DNA of 64,000 nt, taken from Argonema antarcticum A004/B2. GTDB taxonomy: Bacteria; Cyanobacteriota; Cyanobacteriia; Cyanobacteriales; Aerosakkonemataceae. The stretch is from the NCBI RefSeq assembly GCF_023333585.1, contig NZ_JAIQZN010000018.1, positions 1 through 64,000 on the forward strand, given 5' to 3'. Positions 25,729 to 34,506 of the stretch are shown here, one piece after another. The notes below the pieces were generated by a model that was not told the DNA's origin, made no database searches, and saw only the letters and a program-made list of their open reading frames with translations. Made by a program: the position numbers and the translations under genes. The first letter of the stretch is position 1; each line of letters begins with the position of its first letter.

Positions 25729-26793
25729 ATGAAAGAAAAAAAATCCACGATTGAACAAGTTTTACTCCGATTCAAGTCAGGCATTCAAGACAGCCGGGAA
25801 AGTCTGTCTGCTGTTGCACTCACCCCTGGAAACTATTTATGGTTAGGTTGTGATGAAACATCAAGTATTGAGCGGCTGTCCTATAGTGCCCCCAATACAT
25901 TTGAAAACCACGAACACTTTGTAGTGGCAGATTTTGTCCCCCCAATCACCGATACCGACAAAGAAATTGATATTGAAGGGCTCGATTACGCCGATGGCTA
26001 CCTGTGGTTAGTTGGTTCTCACAGCCTGAAACGCAAAAAACCAAATTCTAAGAAAACAGACCTGGAAAACATCCAAAATCTGGCAATTATCGAACCCGAA
26101 AAAAACCGCTTTTTATTAGCAAGAATTCCTCTAGTGGGCGATCGCTTATACAAGTCTTGTCCTCACCCAGAAAATCCAGAGAAACAACTGACGGCAGCTA
26201 AATTAGAAAATACTAAAAGCGGCAATTGCCTCACCGATGCCCTTTTAGAAGATCCTCACCTTGCCCCATTCTTGAAAGCGAATATTCCGGGAAAAGATAA
26301 TGGTTTTGACATAGAGGGTTTAGCTGTTTATAAGAATAAGATTTTTCTGGGTTTGCGTGGGCCAGTGCTGCGTGGTTGGGCGATCGTACTGGAAATAAAA
26401 GTCAAAGAAATTAATTCGACAAGCTTGAAACTTAAGAAAGTAGAAGATAAGCGATACAAAAAACATTTTATTGACCTTGACGGCTTAGGAGTTCGTGACT
26501 TGTGTATCGACGGTCAAGACTTGTTAATTTTGGCGGGGCCTACTATGGATATAGATGGCCCTGTGAGGATTTACCGATTGGAAAATGGGGTTAATTTGCC
26601 AGAAAATGTGTTATCAAAACCTACACCAATTCTGGACATTCCCTACGGCGATGGAGAAGATCATGCTGAGGGAATGACGTTTTTTCCTACTAAAGAAAAT
26701 CAAAAATCGCTGATAGTGCTTTATGATTCTCCAGCTAAGAAAACGAGACTTCAGGGAGACGACAGCGTTTTAGCTGATATTTTTCAGCTTTAA
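25729..26793 (+). CDS. DUF3616 domain protein
   Basis: 354 aa. It has the repeated Asp/Glu-Gly-Leu signature of this family (EIDIEGLDYADGYLWLVGSH, NGFDIEGLAVYKNKIFLGLRGP, DLDGLGVRDLCIDGQDLLILAGP, HAEGMTFFP), which suggests a beta-propeller with acidic loops, perhaps calcium-binding. No signal peptide. Function is not established for the family. It is convergent with the TOPRIM-like gene, 22 nt away. Confidence 0.85.
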   Translation: MKEKKSTIEQVLLRFKSGIQDSRESLSAVALTPGNYLWLGCDETSSIERLSYSAPNTFENHEHFVVADFVPPITDTDKEIDIEGLDYADGYLWLVGSHSLKRKKPNSKKTDLENIQNLAIIEPEKNRFLLARIPLVGDRLYKSCPHPENPEKQLTAAKLENTKSGNCLTDALLEDPHLAPFLKANIPGKDNGFDIEGLAVYKNKIFLGLRGPVLRGWAIVLEIKVKEINSTSLKLKKVEDKRYKKHFIDLDGLGVRDLCIDGQDLLILAGPTMDIDGPVRIYRLENGVNLPENVLSKPTPILDIPYGDGEDHAEGMTFFPTKENQKSLIVLYDSPAKKTRLQGDDSVLADIFQL

Positions 26794-26815
26794 ACGTCGA
26801 TTATTGGAGTTTAGA

Positions 26816-27682
26816 CTATTCGGAAACATACTCTGCTATCAGTTCCCGAAGTCGCTGCCACTCCGGTAGCCACGTCCACACATCTTCGCCTGAATCTTCA
26901 ATTCCTTTAAGGACTCGTTCGCGGAATAAAACTGGAGACTCAAACCCGAACCTCCGCAGTGCATCCTGCATTCCGTAGAGCAAATCCTTACCCGCAAAGC
27001 GCTGTAAAAAGTTCTGATTTTGAAATCGACTTCCACCAGGGCAACAAGTTGGTAGTAATCGCTCAAACTCACTGATGACATCGATTTGGGGAGAACTTAG
27101 TCGTTGAGAGTATTGTCTAACGATATTGTTCACTTCACTGCGACAGTTTCCCTCTGCCAAAGCTTTGTCTCTAGGAAAGCGATAAGCCTCTTTTTTGTCT
27201 CTCTCTTCTCCCCAGAAATTATTAGGGGGTGAGGGTCGATTTTGCAGATAAAGCGATAGTGCAATTCTAGCTGCGGTATAGGCGGCAATTTTCTCTGCCG
27301 ATGTTTGCAACGCTGCACGGTATTTATCAAGTGGCGGTGCAAGAGAAACCAGCGATCGGTTCACGACTTTAGGATCTAGCAGGTAATTCTCAATTTCTTT
27401 TCTCTCCCAATACCAACCTATCTGTATTAGGGTATTATTTTCTGTAAAATACCAAATACGAGAAGTGCCTGTTGGAGGTGAGTCATCATCATCAAAATCG
27501 CGGTCTTTTAAACCTTTTATTATTGAACCGGATCTAACATCTCGTGCGCCAAGGATTCTTTGAGAAAGACCCTGTTTGCTACCAATAGGCTTAACCACGC
27601 AACCGGGGGGAAGTATCACAGAGAGAACCCGCAAATCTGGACTTTTGGAAACTCCTTCGCAGTAGAGAATATTTACAGGCAC
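26816..27682 (-). CDS. TOPRIM-like (DUF4435-type) protein of ATPase pair
   Basis: 288 aa. An N-terminal TOPRIM-like core is suggested by the Glu of ILYCEG (residue 9) and a run of Asp in LKDRDFDDDD (60-67), followed by WYWERKEIENYLLDP near 91-105, the phrase that marks DUF4435-type proteins. TOPRIM modules use Glu and DxD to bind metal and cut nucleic acid. The gene starts inside the last 10 nt of the ATPase gene, so the two are coupled. Such pairs (split OLD-like nucleases; AriA/AriB of PARIS) act in phage defence in other bacteria. The assignment to a subtype is inference. Confidence 0.75.
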   Translation of the reverse strand: MPVNILYCEGVSKSPDLRVLSVILPPGCVVKPIGSKQGLSQRILGARDVRSGSIIKGLKDRDFDDDDSPPTGTSRIWYFTENNTLIQIGWYWERKEIENYLLDPKVVNRSLVSLAPPLDKYRAALQTSAEKIAAYTAARIALSLYLQNRPSPPNNFWGEERDKKEAYRFPRDKALAEGNCRSEVNNIVRQYSQRLSSPQIDVISEFERLLPTCCPGGSRFQNQNFLQRFAGKDLLYGMQDALRRFGFESPVLFRERVLKGIEDSGEDVWTWLPEWQRLRELIAEYVSE

Positions 27683-28764
27683 AGCGCCCCCCCAAGCAAA
27701 CGGTAAGTCTCGTCCTCACCGATTACGTCACTAACAGCCTCAGAATGGGTGGTAAAGATAAACTGGCAATTTTGACTAAGTTTGGGAATTTGGCGCACTA
27801 ATAACTGTGCCGCTGGTGGGTGAAGATTGAGGTCGATTTCATCAATTAATACAACTGAGTGAGCAATTTGTTGCCTGACAAATTCATAGAGTATAGGAAA
27901 TACTGACTGTTCGCCTGCTGACATTTCCACGATGTCGTAGGTGCGGTGTCCGTCATTTAGTAGGAAGAAGAAGTCTTCTGCTGTGGGTGAATCAACTCCG
28001 GGCATAGGTTCTACACCCGCAAAAGACCGTCCCGGAAAGATTCTTTTGTAAGAATTCTCCAATTCCATCAAGTAGTCAATACGATAAGGTTGATTTCGAG
28101 CTTGCTGTGCTAGTTTCCAGCCATTAAGATAGCGACGCAGGCGAGCTACACCTGATTCAAAAGAAATTCTACTATTGCTCTCTCCCGATCCGTTATCAGT
28201 GGCTTCAACTAGATAGGGATTTGAGCCGAGATTGCGGAATTGGTCGAACCAGAAAATGCCTGGAAGTTTGGCAAATTCGGAACGAATAGATGAATCGGTT
28301 TTTAATAACTGTCTGGCGTAGTAGCGCCCCAAAAACTGAAAGTATTCTGAGTTAGTTCTAGCGCGACATTTTTCACCGTCTAGGATTATTTGGACAGAAT
28401 TGCTATCACCGGGTTCGATTCCGAAGCGTTCTGGCTGTGCATCTAACCATCTTCTCGCTACGGCTTTTGTGGCTTCAATTTCTTCATCTTCAAACGATAC
28501 TTCTAGTTCAATGTGTGGATGTCCCCAGCGCTGGTAGCGACCGGGAAGAAAGCCTAACCAGTCAAATTCAGATACATTTTGAATTTGTCTGGTTGCTAGG
28601 GCTAGTGGAAGTGCGATCGCTTGCAGCAGAGTTGTCTTGCCAGTGCCGTTATCTCCAACGAGCAAAAATCGGTTGCTAACTTCGTTAAGGGTTTGATTTT
28701 TGAACGAGACTTCAAGATGGTCAAATCGCTTGAAGTTTTTAATCAGAATAGACTCGACTTTCAT
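27673..28764 (-). CDS. OLD/AriA-like ABC-type ATPase
   Basis: 363 aa. RecF/SMC-style ATPase: ILIKNFKRFDHLEV at the N-terminus, Walker A GDNGTGKTT at 37-45, signature MSAGEQSVF near 282, Walker B VVLIDEIDLNLHP at 304-316, and the switch His in IFTTHSEA. It is short, with no long coiled coil, as in OLD-type ATPases. It is the first gene of a two-gene operon with the TOPRIM-like protein (10-nt overlap) and probably controls that nuclease. Start ATG at 28764 (MKVESILIKNF). Confidence 0.85.
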   Translation of the reverse strand: MKVESILIKNFKRFDHLEVSFKNQTLNEVSNRFLLVGDNGTGKTTLLQAIALPLALATRQIQNVSEFDWLGFLPGRYQRWGHPHIELEVSFEDEEIEATKAVARRWLDAQPERFGIEPGDSNSVQIILDGEKCRARTNSEYFQFLGRYYARQLLKTDSSIRSEFAKLPGIFWFDQFRNLGSNPYLVEATDNGSGESNSRISFESGVARLRRYLNGWKLAQQARNQPYRIDYLMELENSYKRIFPGRSFAGVEPMPGVDSPTAEDFFFLLNDGHRTYDIVEMSAGEQSVFPILYEFVRQQIAHSVVLIDEIDLNLHPPAAQLLVRQIPKLSQNCQFIFTTHSEAVSDVIGEDETYRLLGGALCL

Positions 28765-28800
28765 CTGCCTTTTCCTCTGCGTAGGTAGAGCGATTTGAGA

Positions 28801-29205
28801 CTACAAATTGGTGGAAATTGCTTGGACGGGACAGGTGGGAATACACTGTTCGCAGACGATGCAGCGCGATCGCGTAAATGCCAGCTTAAACGTCTGCGGT
28901 TCCAGGGTAAGGGCTTCCGTGGGACAGACCCCAGTACACAAACCGCAGTGGACGCAGACATCTTCGTCAATCAGGATTTCGCGGCTGGCTAAGGAAACTG
29001 TGATATCCTGCGATCGCATCCATTCGATCGCCGCATCCAATTGATCGATATCGCCCAACAGTTCCACCACCAGCTTACCAACTTGATTGGGCGCAACCTG
29101 AGCGCGGATAATATTTGTAGCCACGTTAAAATCCTTGGCCAGTCGATAAGCTACAGGCATCTGGATCGCACGTTTGGGAAAAGTCAGCTTAACTCGTTTT
29201 TTCAC
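28801..29205 (-). CDS. NIL domain 2[4Fe-4S] ferredoxin
   Basis: 134 aa. An N-terminal NIL domain (about 1-75; FPKRAIQMPVAYRLAKDF) is fused to a two-cluster ferredoxin domain with CVHCGLCTGVCP near 84 and CIVCEQCIPTCP near 113. The NIL domain also occurs at the end of methionine ABC importers, where it binds the amino acid. The fusion is a known bacterial architecture, likely tied to sulfur or methionine metabolism; the exact partner is not visible here. Confidence 0.92.
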   Translation of the reverse strand: MKKRVKLTFPKRAIQMPVAYRLAKDFNVATNIIRAQVAPNQVGKLVVELLGDIDQLDAAIEWMRSQDITVSLASREILIDEDVCVHCGLCTGVCPTEALTLEPQTFKLAFTRSRCIVCEQCIPTCPVQAISTNL

Positions 29206-29259
29206 GATCTTTCACCACTGAAAGTGTTGGTCATTTTGATATTCGCAATCTAAAATCTG

Positions 29260-30003
29260 TTAATCCACACAAAGCATATCTTCGGCTGGATTTTTATAAA
29301 CCTCTTTTCTACTCACCTCTCGGATATTACCTCCAGTCGTTACCAAAATATTTACTACCGAAATCGGATGAGGGCCACAACCAAATACTCGTTTTTCGTA
29401 CAAATTCATTAAATAACCTTGCTCGGTTTTAACGACATGAGTATCTTCTATTCTATCTACAAAATATTCGTAATCAGGAGTAGCTTTCAGCCCGTAATAA
29501 GCATCGAGATTTTTAACCGCTAGAATATAGCTCAAAGCTTCCTCAGCAGATTCTATCGGTGCAAAGATTTTTTTGAACTCAGCCAGGTTTTTGACTAGCT
29601 TAAACTTGCCATCTCTGAATACAATATAACGAATATAGTTGGGAAGTAACCCACCAGTACGGTAGAAATAATCCCCTGGTTCTGGCTGCGATCGCGAGGG
29701 GATTTGCTTGCACAATACCAAGGGAAGAGGCGGCTTCAGTCCACCCAGCAAATCAGAGGGTTTGCTTAATCGATTACATCCGAAAGCAACCGCTGGCCCT
29801 TGCGGGTCGCAATCGAGAGCATCAGACTCGTTAACGATACATCCAGCGCCTCGAAAGGGAGTTATATCCAACTCCAGTTGCGGTTTTGGGTGATTTACTA
29901 TCTCCGGTAGCGGATTGGTAGCGGCTATTAGCAACCCGCTACCCACAAGTAAAATAAGGAATCGATAGAAATTAAGTAGCATCATAGCCTCTGTCAACTT
30001 CAT
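29260..30003 (-). CDS. Exported hypothetical protein
   Basis: 247 aa with an N-terminal hydrophobic signal (LLNFYRFLILLVGSGLLIAA). The mature part has six or so cysteines (RGAGCIVNES, DALDCDPQG, AFGCNRL, VLCKQIP, FGCGPHP, EDMLCVD) suggesting disulfides, and a central YYGLKATPDYEYFVDRIEDT segment. No family is recognised. The divergent neighbour is the membrane thioredoxin TxlA, 43 nt away, which would be a fitting partner for a cysteine-rich exported protein, but that is inference. Confidence 0.7.
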   Translation of the reverse strand: MKLTEAMMLLNFYRFLILLVGSGLLIAATNPLPEIVNHPKPQLELDITPFRGAGCIVNESDALDCDPQGPAVAFGCNRLSKPSDLLGGLKPPLPLVLCKQIPSRSQPEPGDYFYRTGGLLPNYIRYIVFRDGKFKLVKNLAEFKKIFAPIESAEEALSYILAVKNLDAYYGLKATPDYEYFVDRIEDTHVVKTEQGYLMNLYEKRVFGCGPHPISVVNILVTTGGNIREVSRKEVYKNPAEDMLCVD

Positions 30004-30046
30004 TTACATTAAAATTAAACCGTAATCATTTTGTTAAAGAAATCCA

Positions 30047-30649
30047 ATGACTACCAAATCACCATTATCGCCGCTGCCGTCTCCAGAAAACTCAGAATCG
30101 ACAGTAGGGAGGCGCTTAAGAAATTTATTGGTTGTTTTGGCTGCGATCGCACTCACCGTTGCCCTCTTGTTTGGCATCCGAACTCAGACAGACACCTCTA
30201 CCCTCACCACTCTAGCGGAAAATTCCACACCATTGGAAGTTGCCCTCAGTAATGGCAAACCAACGCTAATGGAGTTTTACGCCAATTGGTGTGTCAGCTG
30301 TCAGGCGATGGCTAAGGATATGGGGGAACTCGAACAGCAGTACACCGATAAAGTAAATTTCGTCATGCTGAATGTGGATAACAACAAGTGGTTGCCAGAA
30401 ATCGAGCGTTATCGGGTCGATGGGATTCCTCATTTTGTCTTTTTTGGCAACAATGGGGAAGCTATAGCACAAAGCATTGGCGAACAACCGCGCACCATCA
30501 TGGCAGCAAATTTAGAAGCCTTAGCTACTGGTAATCCAGTACCCCATGCTAGAAAAACCGGGCAAATTTCTAAATTTAACGCCCCCGTAAAATCAGCAAA
30601 AGCTGGCTCGGACGATCCGCGACTTCATGGCGCTCAAGTCGTGAATTAA
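30047..30649 (+). CDS. txlA: Membrane-anchored thioredoxin TxlA
   Basis: 200 aa. A single transmembrane helix at about 26-44 (LLVVLAAIALTVALLFGI) is followed by a thioredoxin domain with active site WCVSC at 81-85 and the cis-Pro loop GIPHFVFF. This is the cyanobacterial TxlA/HCF164 type, anchored in the thylakoid or plasma membrane with the redox domain in the lumen or periplasm, where it reduces apocytochromes and other exported proteins during assembly. It reads divergently from a cysteine-rich exported protein. Confidence 0.9.
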   Translation: MTTKSPLSPLPSPENSESTVGRRLRNLLVVLAAIALTVALLFGIRTQTDTSTLTTLAENSTPLEVALSNGKPTLMEFYANWCVSCQAMAKDMGELEQQYTDKVNFVMLNVDNNKWLPEIERYRVDGIPHFVFFGNNGEAIAQSIGEQPRTIMAANLEALATGNPVPHARKTGQISKFNAPVKSAKAGSDDPRLHGAQVVN

Positions 30650-30677
30650 TAGCATTTAATCGCCATCCAAAATTAGT

Positions 30678-31532
30678 ATGAATCGCCTACCTTCTCAAAC
30701 CGATCCGCCTCTTTCACCACGCTTGACATTACCGACAATGTACGATTTACCCAGTGAAAATGCAGAGGAACCAGGATTGCCAGACACATTTCATTTAGAC
30801 CAATCGCAATTATTAGACATAACTTTTCAGCCTCCCAATTGGGATATCGATCGCGTGTTTTGTGCGATCGACCTCAATCTCTACTACGATGTCAACCATC
30901 CCAACTGGTATAAACGTCCAGATTGGTTCGCCGTCGTCGGAGTACCTCAGTTATACGAGGGACGCGATATGCGTTTAAGTTATGTGATCTGGCAAGAACA
31001 AGTTAGCCCGTTTGTGGTAGTTGAGTTATTATCTCCTGGCACAGAAGAAGAAGATTTGGGTCAAACTGCCAGCAAACGGGGGAATCCACCAACCAAGTGG
31101 CAAGTTTACGAGCGAATTTTGCGCGTTCCCTACTACATTGTTTTTAGTCGCTATACCGATCGCGTGCAAGCTTTTCGCCTCACCGGCGGTCATTATGAAT
31201 CTACAGAACTAACTGAGGGACGCTTGCCAATTCCTGAGCTAGAACTGAGTTTAGGTTTGTGGCGAGGCAGTTATAAAAATATCGATCGACTGTGGTTAAG
31301 GTGGATGACTTTAGATGGAGAGTTGATTCCTACCGGCAGTGAGCGAGCTACAGCAGCCGAACAGCTAACCATTTTAGCTCAACAGCGAACCATTTTAGCC
31401 GAACAGCGAACCATTTTAGCCGAACAGCAATCAGCAGAAGCACAGCAGCGAGCAACAGCATCTGAGGAGCGAGCAGAACGACTGGCGGCAAAACTGCGCG
31501 AATTGGGTTTAGATCCAGAGCAATTGGCTTAA
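30678..31532 (+). CDS. Uma2 family protein with coiled-coil tail
   Basis: 284 aa. The Uma2 core has KRPDWFAVVGVPQ and the ExK-like FVVVELLSPGTEEED, ending ELELSLGLWRG near 195. The C-terminal 60 residues are a Gln/Ala/Glu-rich helix built of 7- to 8-residue repeats (LAQQRTI, LAEQRTI, LAEQQSA), probably a coiled coil for oligomerisation. Second of three Uma2 genes in the window. It starts 28 nt after txlA on the same strand, so co-transcription is possible. Confidence 0.87.
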   Translation: MNRLPSQTDPPLSPRLTLPTMYDLPSENAEEPGLPDTFHLDQSQLLDITFQPPNWDIDRVFCAIDLNLYYDVNHPNWYKRPDWFAVVGVPQLYEGRDMRLSYVIWQEQVSPFVVVELLSPGTEEEDLGQTASKRGNPPTKWQVYERILRVPYYIVFSRYTDRVQAFRLTGGHYESTELTEGRLPIPELELSLGLWRGSYKNIDRLWLRWMTLDGELIPTGSERATAAEQLTILAQQRTILAEQRTILAEQQSAEAQQRATASEERAERLAAKLRELGLDPEQLA

Positions 31533-31788
31533 TTACGGGTTAGGGGATGGGGATAGACGCGATCGCCCTCTCCCCCCTCTACCTCTGTCTACACTGCGCC
31601 GGGAGCGATTCAAAAGATTTTTGACTTTTGACTTCCGCGTAGCGGCGCTAGCGTGTCGGATACCTATCGAGTGATTTAAATCACCGCAATTTCTGTATTT
31701 TATCACCTTTTACCAAATCCTTAATCACCCAAGTAGCTATTGTTAGTAACCTAGAATATTCACTAAAGAAAAACGGGAGAGTATCTAT
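31533..31788. other. Intergenic region with repeat fragments
   Basis: It contains CTCTCCCCCCTCTACCTC and a short TTTTGACTTTTGACTT run (about 31617-31633), relics of the 7-bp repeats, and a probable promoter for the small gene at 31789. No other gene seen. Confidence 0.6.
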
Positions 31789-31911
31789 ATGACCGCACCC
31801 TCTGAAAAGCCACTAAAACCAAACCCGTTTATAACTTATCGAGACTCAAAAACAGGTAAATGGGTCGTTGTAAAACCTGCGCCACAGCAAGTCACAGCTA
31901 TAGCTGCTTGA
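31789..31911 (+). CDS. Small 40-aa conserved-looking protein
   Basis: A 40-codon frame, ATG at 31789, TGA at 31909, preceded by GGGAGAG as a good ribosome binding site 7 nt upstream. The product is basic and proline-rich: MTAPSEKPLKPNPF, then ITYRDSKTGKWVVVKPAP. The pattern TYRDxKTGKWVVVKP looks like a small beta-hairpin domain rather than chance translation. No function is known to me. Confidence 0.55.
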   Translation: MTAPSEKPLKPNPFITYRDSKTGKWVVVKPAPQQVTAIAA

Positions 31912-32504
31912 TTGGTGTCAATTCCTCTAAAAAATGAGTAAATAACTCATATCTTGTGCAAATTGTTACTTAAAATCTCACACAATATTGATACCTATAC
32001 ATTTTGGCCTAAATCCGCCTTAAATTAGCACTCCCCTTTTTCTTAAAGCCCGCGCTCCTCTGGCGAGAGTACGCGCAAGCCGCTGTATTTCAATCCAAAA
32101 TCCAAAATCTAAAATTCCCCTGGAGCCCCTCTGCGGCCTTATAGATATTCTTTCAGCGGGAAAGGATTAAGAACGTCCTAATAGCCTTGGCGACTGCTAT
32201 ATAGCAAAGTGCTTCGGCTTTAGTGCTTCGGCTTTAGTACAAACACAGTCCCCGCCTTGCTTTGAGCGTTTAATACCGTCCTAATGTATGCGCGTAGCGC
32301 TATAACATCAATTCCACAAAATATAAATAGTTGCCACCAAGTGTGTGATTTGTCTCACACTGTTAACAACAATTTCGTCACACTGACAAACCGCTTTAAC
32401 TCACTATCAGAGGTCATTAATTGTCACATTGAGTACCCTGGTTTAATCACTCTCAGCCATAATAATTTAAGCGATATTAAGAGTATCGAGTTCAGCCAAT
32501 CACA
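31912..32504. other. 593-nt intergenic region with repeats and possible operator
   Basis: It holds AATCCAAAATCCAAAATCT (about 32093-32113), one copy of the element CTAAYNGCCAAGGCGNYTGCTATA (about 32177-32205), a doubled GTGCTTCGGCTTTA (32210-32237), and three related boxes TGTCTCACACTG (32351), CGTCACACTGAC (32376) and TTGTCACATTGA (32421) upstream of the gene at 32505. The boxes may bind a regulator. No gene seen. Confidence 0.5.
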
Positions 32505-32717
32505 ATGCAACTTCAACTTCTCCCCAACGCAATTTCTGAGTTATTCGCTCAAGTCAGCGCCTCCGGTCGCATAACCTTGGCAGACCGCTATGGATTGATG
32601 GCAGCCTTGTTGGATGAATCCCTTGAAGAAGAACAAAGAACCGCGATCGATCGCCTCATTCGCGCTTTGTGCAAAGGTCGGATTATTGTCGTGGATGAAC
32701 TTTCAGCCATTATGTAA
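32505..32717 (+). CDS. Small conserved cyanobacterial protein
   Basis: 70 aa: MQLQLLPNAISELFAQ, then a core GRITLADRYGLMAALLDESL with helices EEEQRTAIDRLIRALCKGRI and the end VVDELSAIM. I recognise this pattern from unnamed small proteins conserved in cyanobacteria; function unknown. It is fully helical and acidic. The ATG at 32505 has no strong ribosome binding site. Repeated GTCACAYTG boxes lie 70-150 nt upstream. Confidence 0.7.
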   Translation: MQLQLLPNAISELFAQVSASGRITLADRYGLMAALLDESLEEEQRTAIDRLIRALCKGRIIVVDELSAIM

Positions 32718-33184
32718 GATGCTCTTAGCTAAGCAGCTTATTAAAGCCTAAAAAAATGACCACGCGAGTATTCAATCTATCTACACATATTTAGACACTC
32801 TCCCCAGTTGTCTGCCAGAAAGTTACAAGAAAATCTGGCTCTCCCGTACTTAGTGTGAAGATATATATGTTGAACAAAGAGAGAAAACAAGTCAGTCAAA
32901 TGACTAATCAAACCTATGCTCTTCCAGCGGTGATCTAAGCTAATCTATGTGATTTTTATGAATGTATTCCTTGATAAAAAATTAAAGTGATTGCGATCGC
33001 GTACTTGACTTTGTGAGAAGTTTGGGGTATATTTGTATAATAGAAATCTGTGCGCTCATATATACTAAGTTTTATTACTAACTCAAGTTGGTAGGTATGA
33101 ATTAAGCTCAGACTAATACTCTTAGACAGACGCGCTTCCCCAAAGTAAAAGCTACAACTGGTATAGTGCAGTAGAAAAAGTGCC
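32718..33184. other. 467-nt intergenic region
   Basis: AT-rich, with no open frame of note and no long repeat. The last 30 nt (TATAGTGCAGTAGAAAAAGTGCC) resemble the leader of the two downstream pentapeptide genes and probably hold the promoter and start region of the first. Confidence 0.5.
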
Positions 33185-34246
33185 ATGCCAGAGAATCCCG
33201 ATCGGCCCAAAGAATACGATACCGTTCTTGGCGGAAAAATCCCATCCGTATTGAGTGGCGCGGTTTTGGGAGGACTAGCAGGAGTCAAGCATCGACTGAA
33301 AAGCAAAGTAGCAGAACATCGCATTGGGGCGCTAAGGGAGGCGCTGAACTATGGAAATGCAGGCTTAGAATTGATAATTCAGGCGCTAGACGACAAAGCA
33401 CGGGAAATGCGAGATGCTGCTTGCTTGCTGTTGAGAAAGTCGGAACAACTCATCCTACTTACTTATGATGTAGCTATTTGGAATAAGTGGAGGGTGCGTT
33501 CTCTACATCTAGAAGGTTACGATGTAGACCTGAACGAAATCAACCTCAGCGGAGTTGACCTCAGCGGAGTTGACTTCAGCGGAGTTAACCTCTGCGGTGC
33601 GAACCTCTGCGGTGCGAACCTCTGCGGTGCGAACCTCTGCGGTGCGAACCTTTGCGGTGCGAACCTCTGCAAAACCGATCTCAGGGGCGCTAATCTCAGG
33701 AAAGCTAACCTCAAGGGGGTTAACTTCAAAGGGGCTGACCTCAGCAAAGTTAATTTCCAAGAAGCTGACCTCAGTGGGGCTGACCTGAGAGGGTTTAACC
33801 TAAGTTACCTTAATTTCAGATGGGGGAAACTCAACCAGGCGAACCTCTGCGGTGCTGACTTACACTGGGCGAACTTCTTTCAAGCAAACTGCAAGGGGAT
33901 TAATCTCAGCGAGGCTAATCTCTACACGGCTAATCTTAGGGAGGCTAACCTGAGTGAAGCTAACTTGAGTGAGGCTAACCTGACGATAGCTAATCTGGAA
34001 AAGACGTACCTAAGCGATGCTAACTTCAGTGGGGCGAACGTCAGCGGGGCTAATTTCAGAGAAGCGAACGTCAGTGGGGCTAACTTTATGGGGGCTGACC
34101 TGAATAACACGGATCTCAGTGACGCTTTCCTATATGGGGCTAACTTCAAAGGGGTTGACCTTACCGACGCTTTTCTATATAGGACTAATATGGAAGGGGC
34201 TGACTTCCAAGGTGCAATTATGCCTAATTGCACAATACACAAATAG
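33185..34246 (+). CDS. Pentapeptide-repeat protein A with shared N-terminal domain
   Basis: 353 aa. Residues 1-105 form a helical domain shared with the next two genes: MPENPDRPKEYDTVLGGK, GAVLGGLAGVK, a HEAT-like EHRIGALREALNYGNAGLELI, then WNKWRVRSLHLE. About 45 pentapeptide repeats A(D/N)LxX follow (NLCGANLCGANLCGANL and so on), a right-handed quadrilateral beta-helix. Codons 136-163 include five near-identical 15-bp units (33595-33670), so the array has grown by tandem duplication. Some such proteins mimic DNA; the role here is unknown. Likely cytoplasmic. Confidence 0.88.
   Translation: MPENPDRPKEYDTVLGGKIPSVLSGAVLGGLAGVKHRLKSKVAEHRIGALREALNYGNAGLELIIQALDDKAREMRDAACLLLRKSEQLILLTYDVAIWNKWRVRSLHLEGYDVDLNEINLSGVDLSGVDFSGVNLCGANLCGANLCGANLCGANLCGANLCKTDLRGANLRKANLKGVNFKGADLSKVNFQEADLSGADLRGFNLSYLNFRWGKLNQANLCGADLHWANFFQANCKGINLSEANLYTANLREANLSEANLSEANLTIANLEKTYLSDANFSGANVSGANFREANVSGANFMGADLNNTDLSDAFLYGANFKGVDLTDAFLYRTNMEGADFQGAIMPNCTIHK
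33595..33670. repeat. 15-bp tandem repeat in pentapeptide gene
   Basis: Five head-to-tail copies of the unit TGCGGTGCGAACCTC, one with a single change (CTT), encode CGANL pentapeptides. Confidence 0.92.
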
Positions 34247-34447
34247 TTTTTAAAGTTCTTTTTGGCGAAATTCGATTCTTAGGTCGCGCAGCATTCTGCT
34301 GGTTCCTTCATCAATGCTTCGTAGACATCTAAAGTTGTTGGCACTTTTCGTCCCGCTCAATTAATCTAAGCTAGCGTTGGAGTAGTTCACACCTGGTATA
34401 GCTAGGGACTAGGGTCAGAAGGGTCTAGAATCAAGGATTTCAGGAAT

Positions 34448-34490
34448 TAAGAATGCCCTAACCGCCAAGGCGGTTGCTATATAGTGCAAA
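34448..34490 (+). promoter_or_regulatory. Repeated upstream element (copy before gene B)
   Basis: AATGCCCTAACCGCCAAGG followed by CGGTTGCTATATAG, about 20-55 nt before the start of the second pentapeptide gene. Copies lie at about 35351-35382 before gene C and at about 32172-32205. The GCCAAGGC core is palindromic. It may be a promoter or operator, or part of a dispersed repeat. Confidence 0.5.
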
Positions 34491-34506
34491 AGAAAGCTAG
34501 AGTGCG

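Noticed and set aside
32284..32574. Plus-strand frame of 96 codons overlapping the 70-aa gene
   Set aside because: Low-complexity, Asn/Ser-rich translation that covers the presumed promoter and overlaps a gene with a recognisable pattern.
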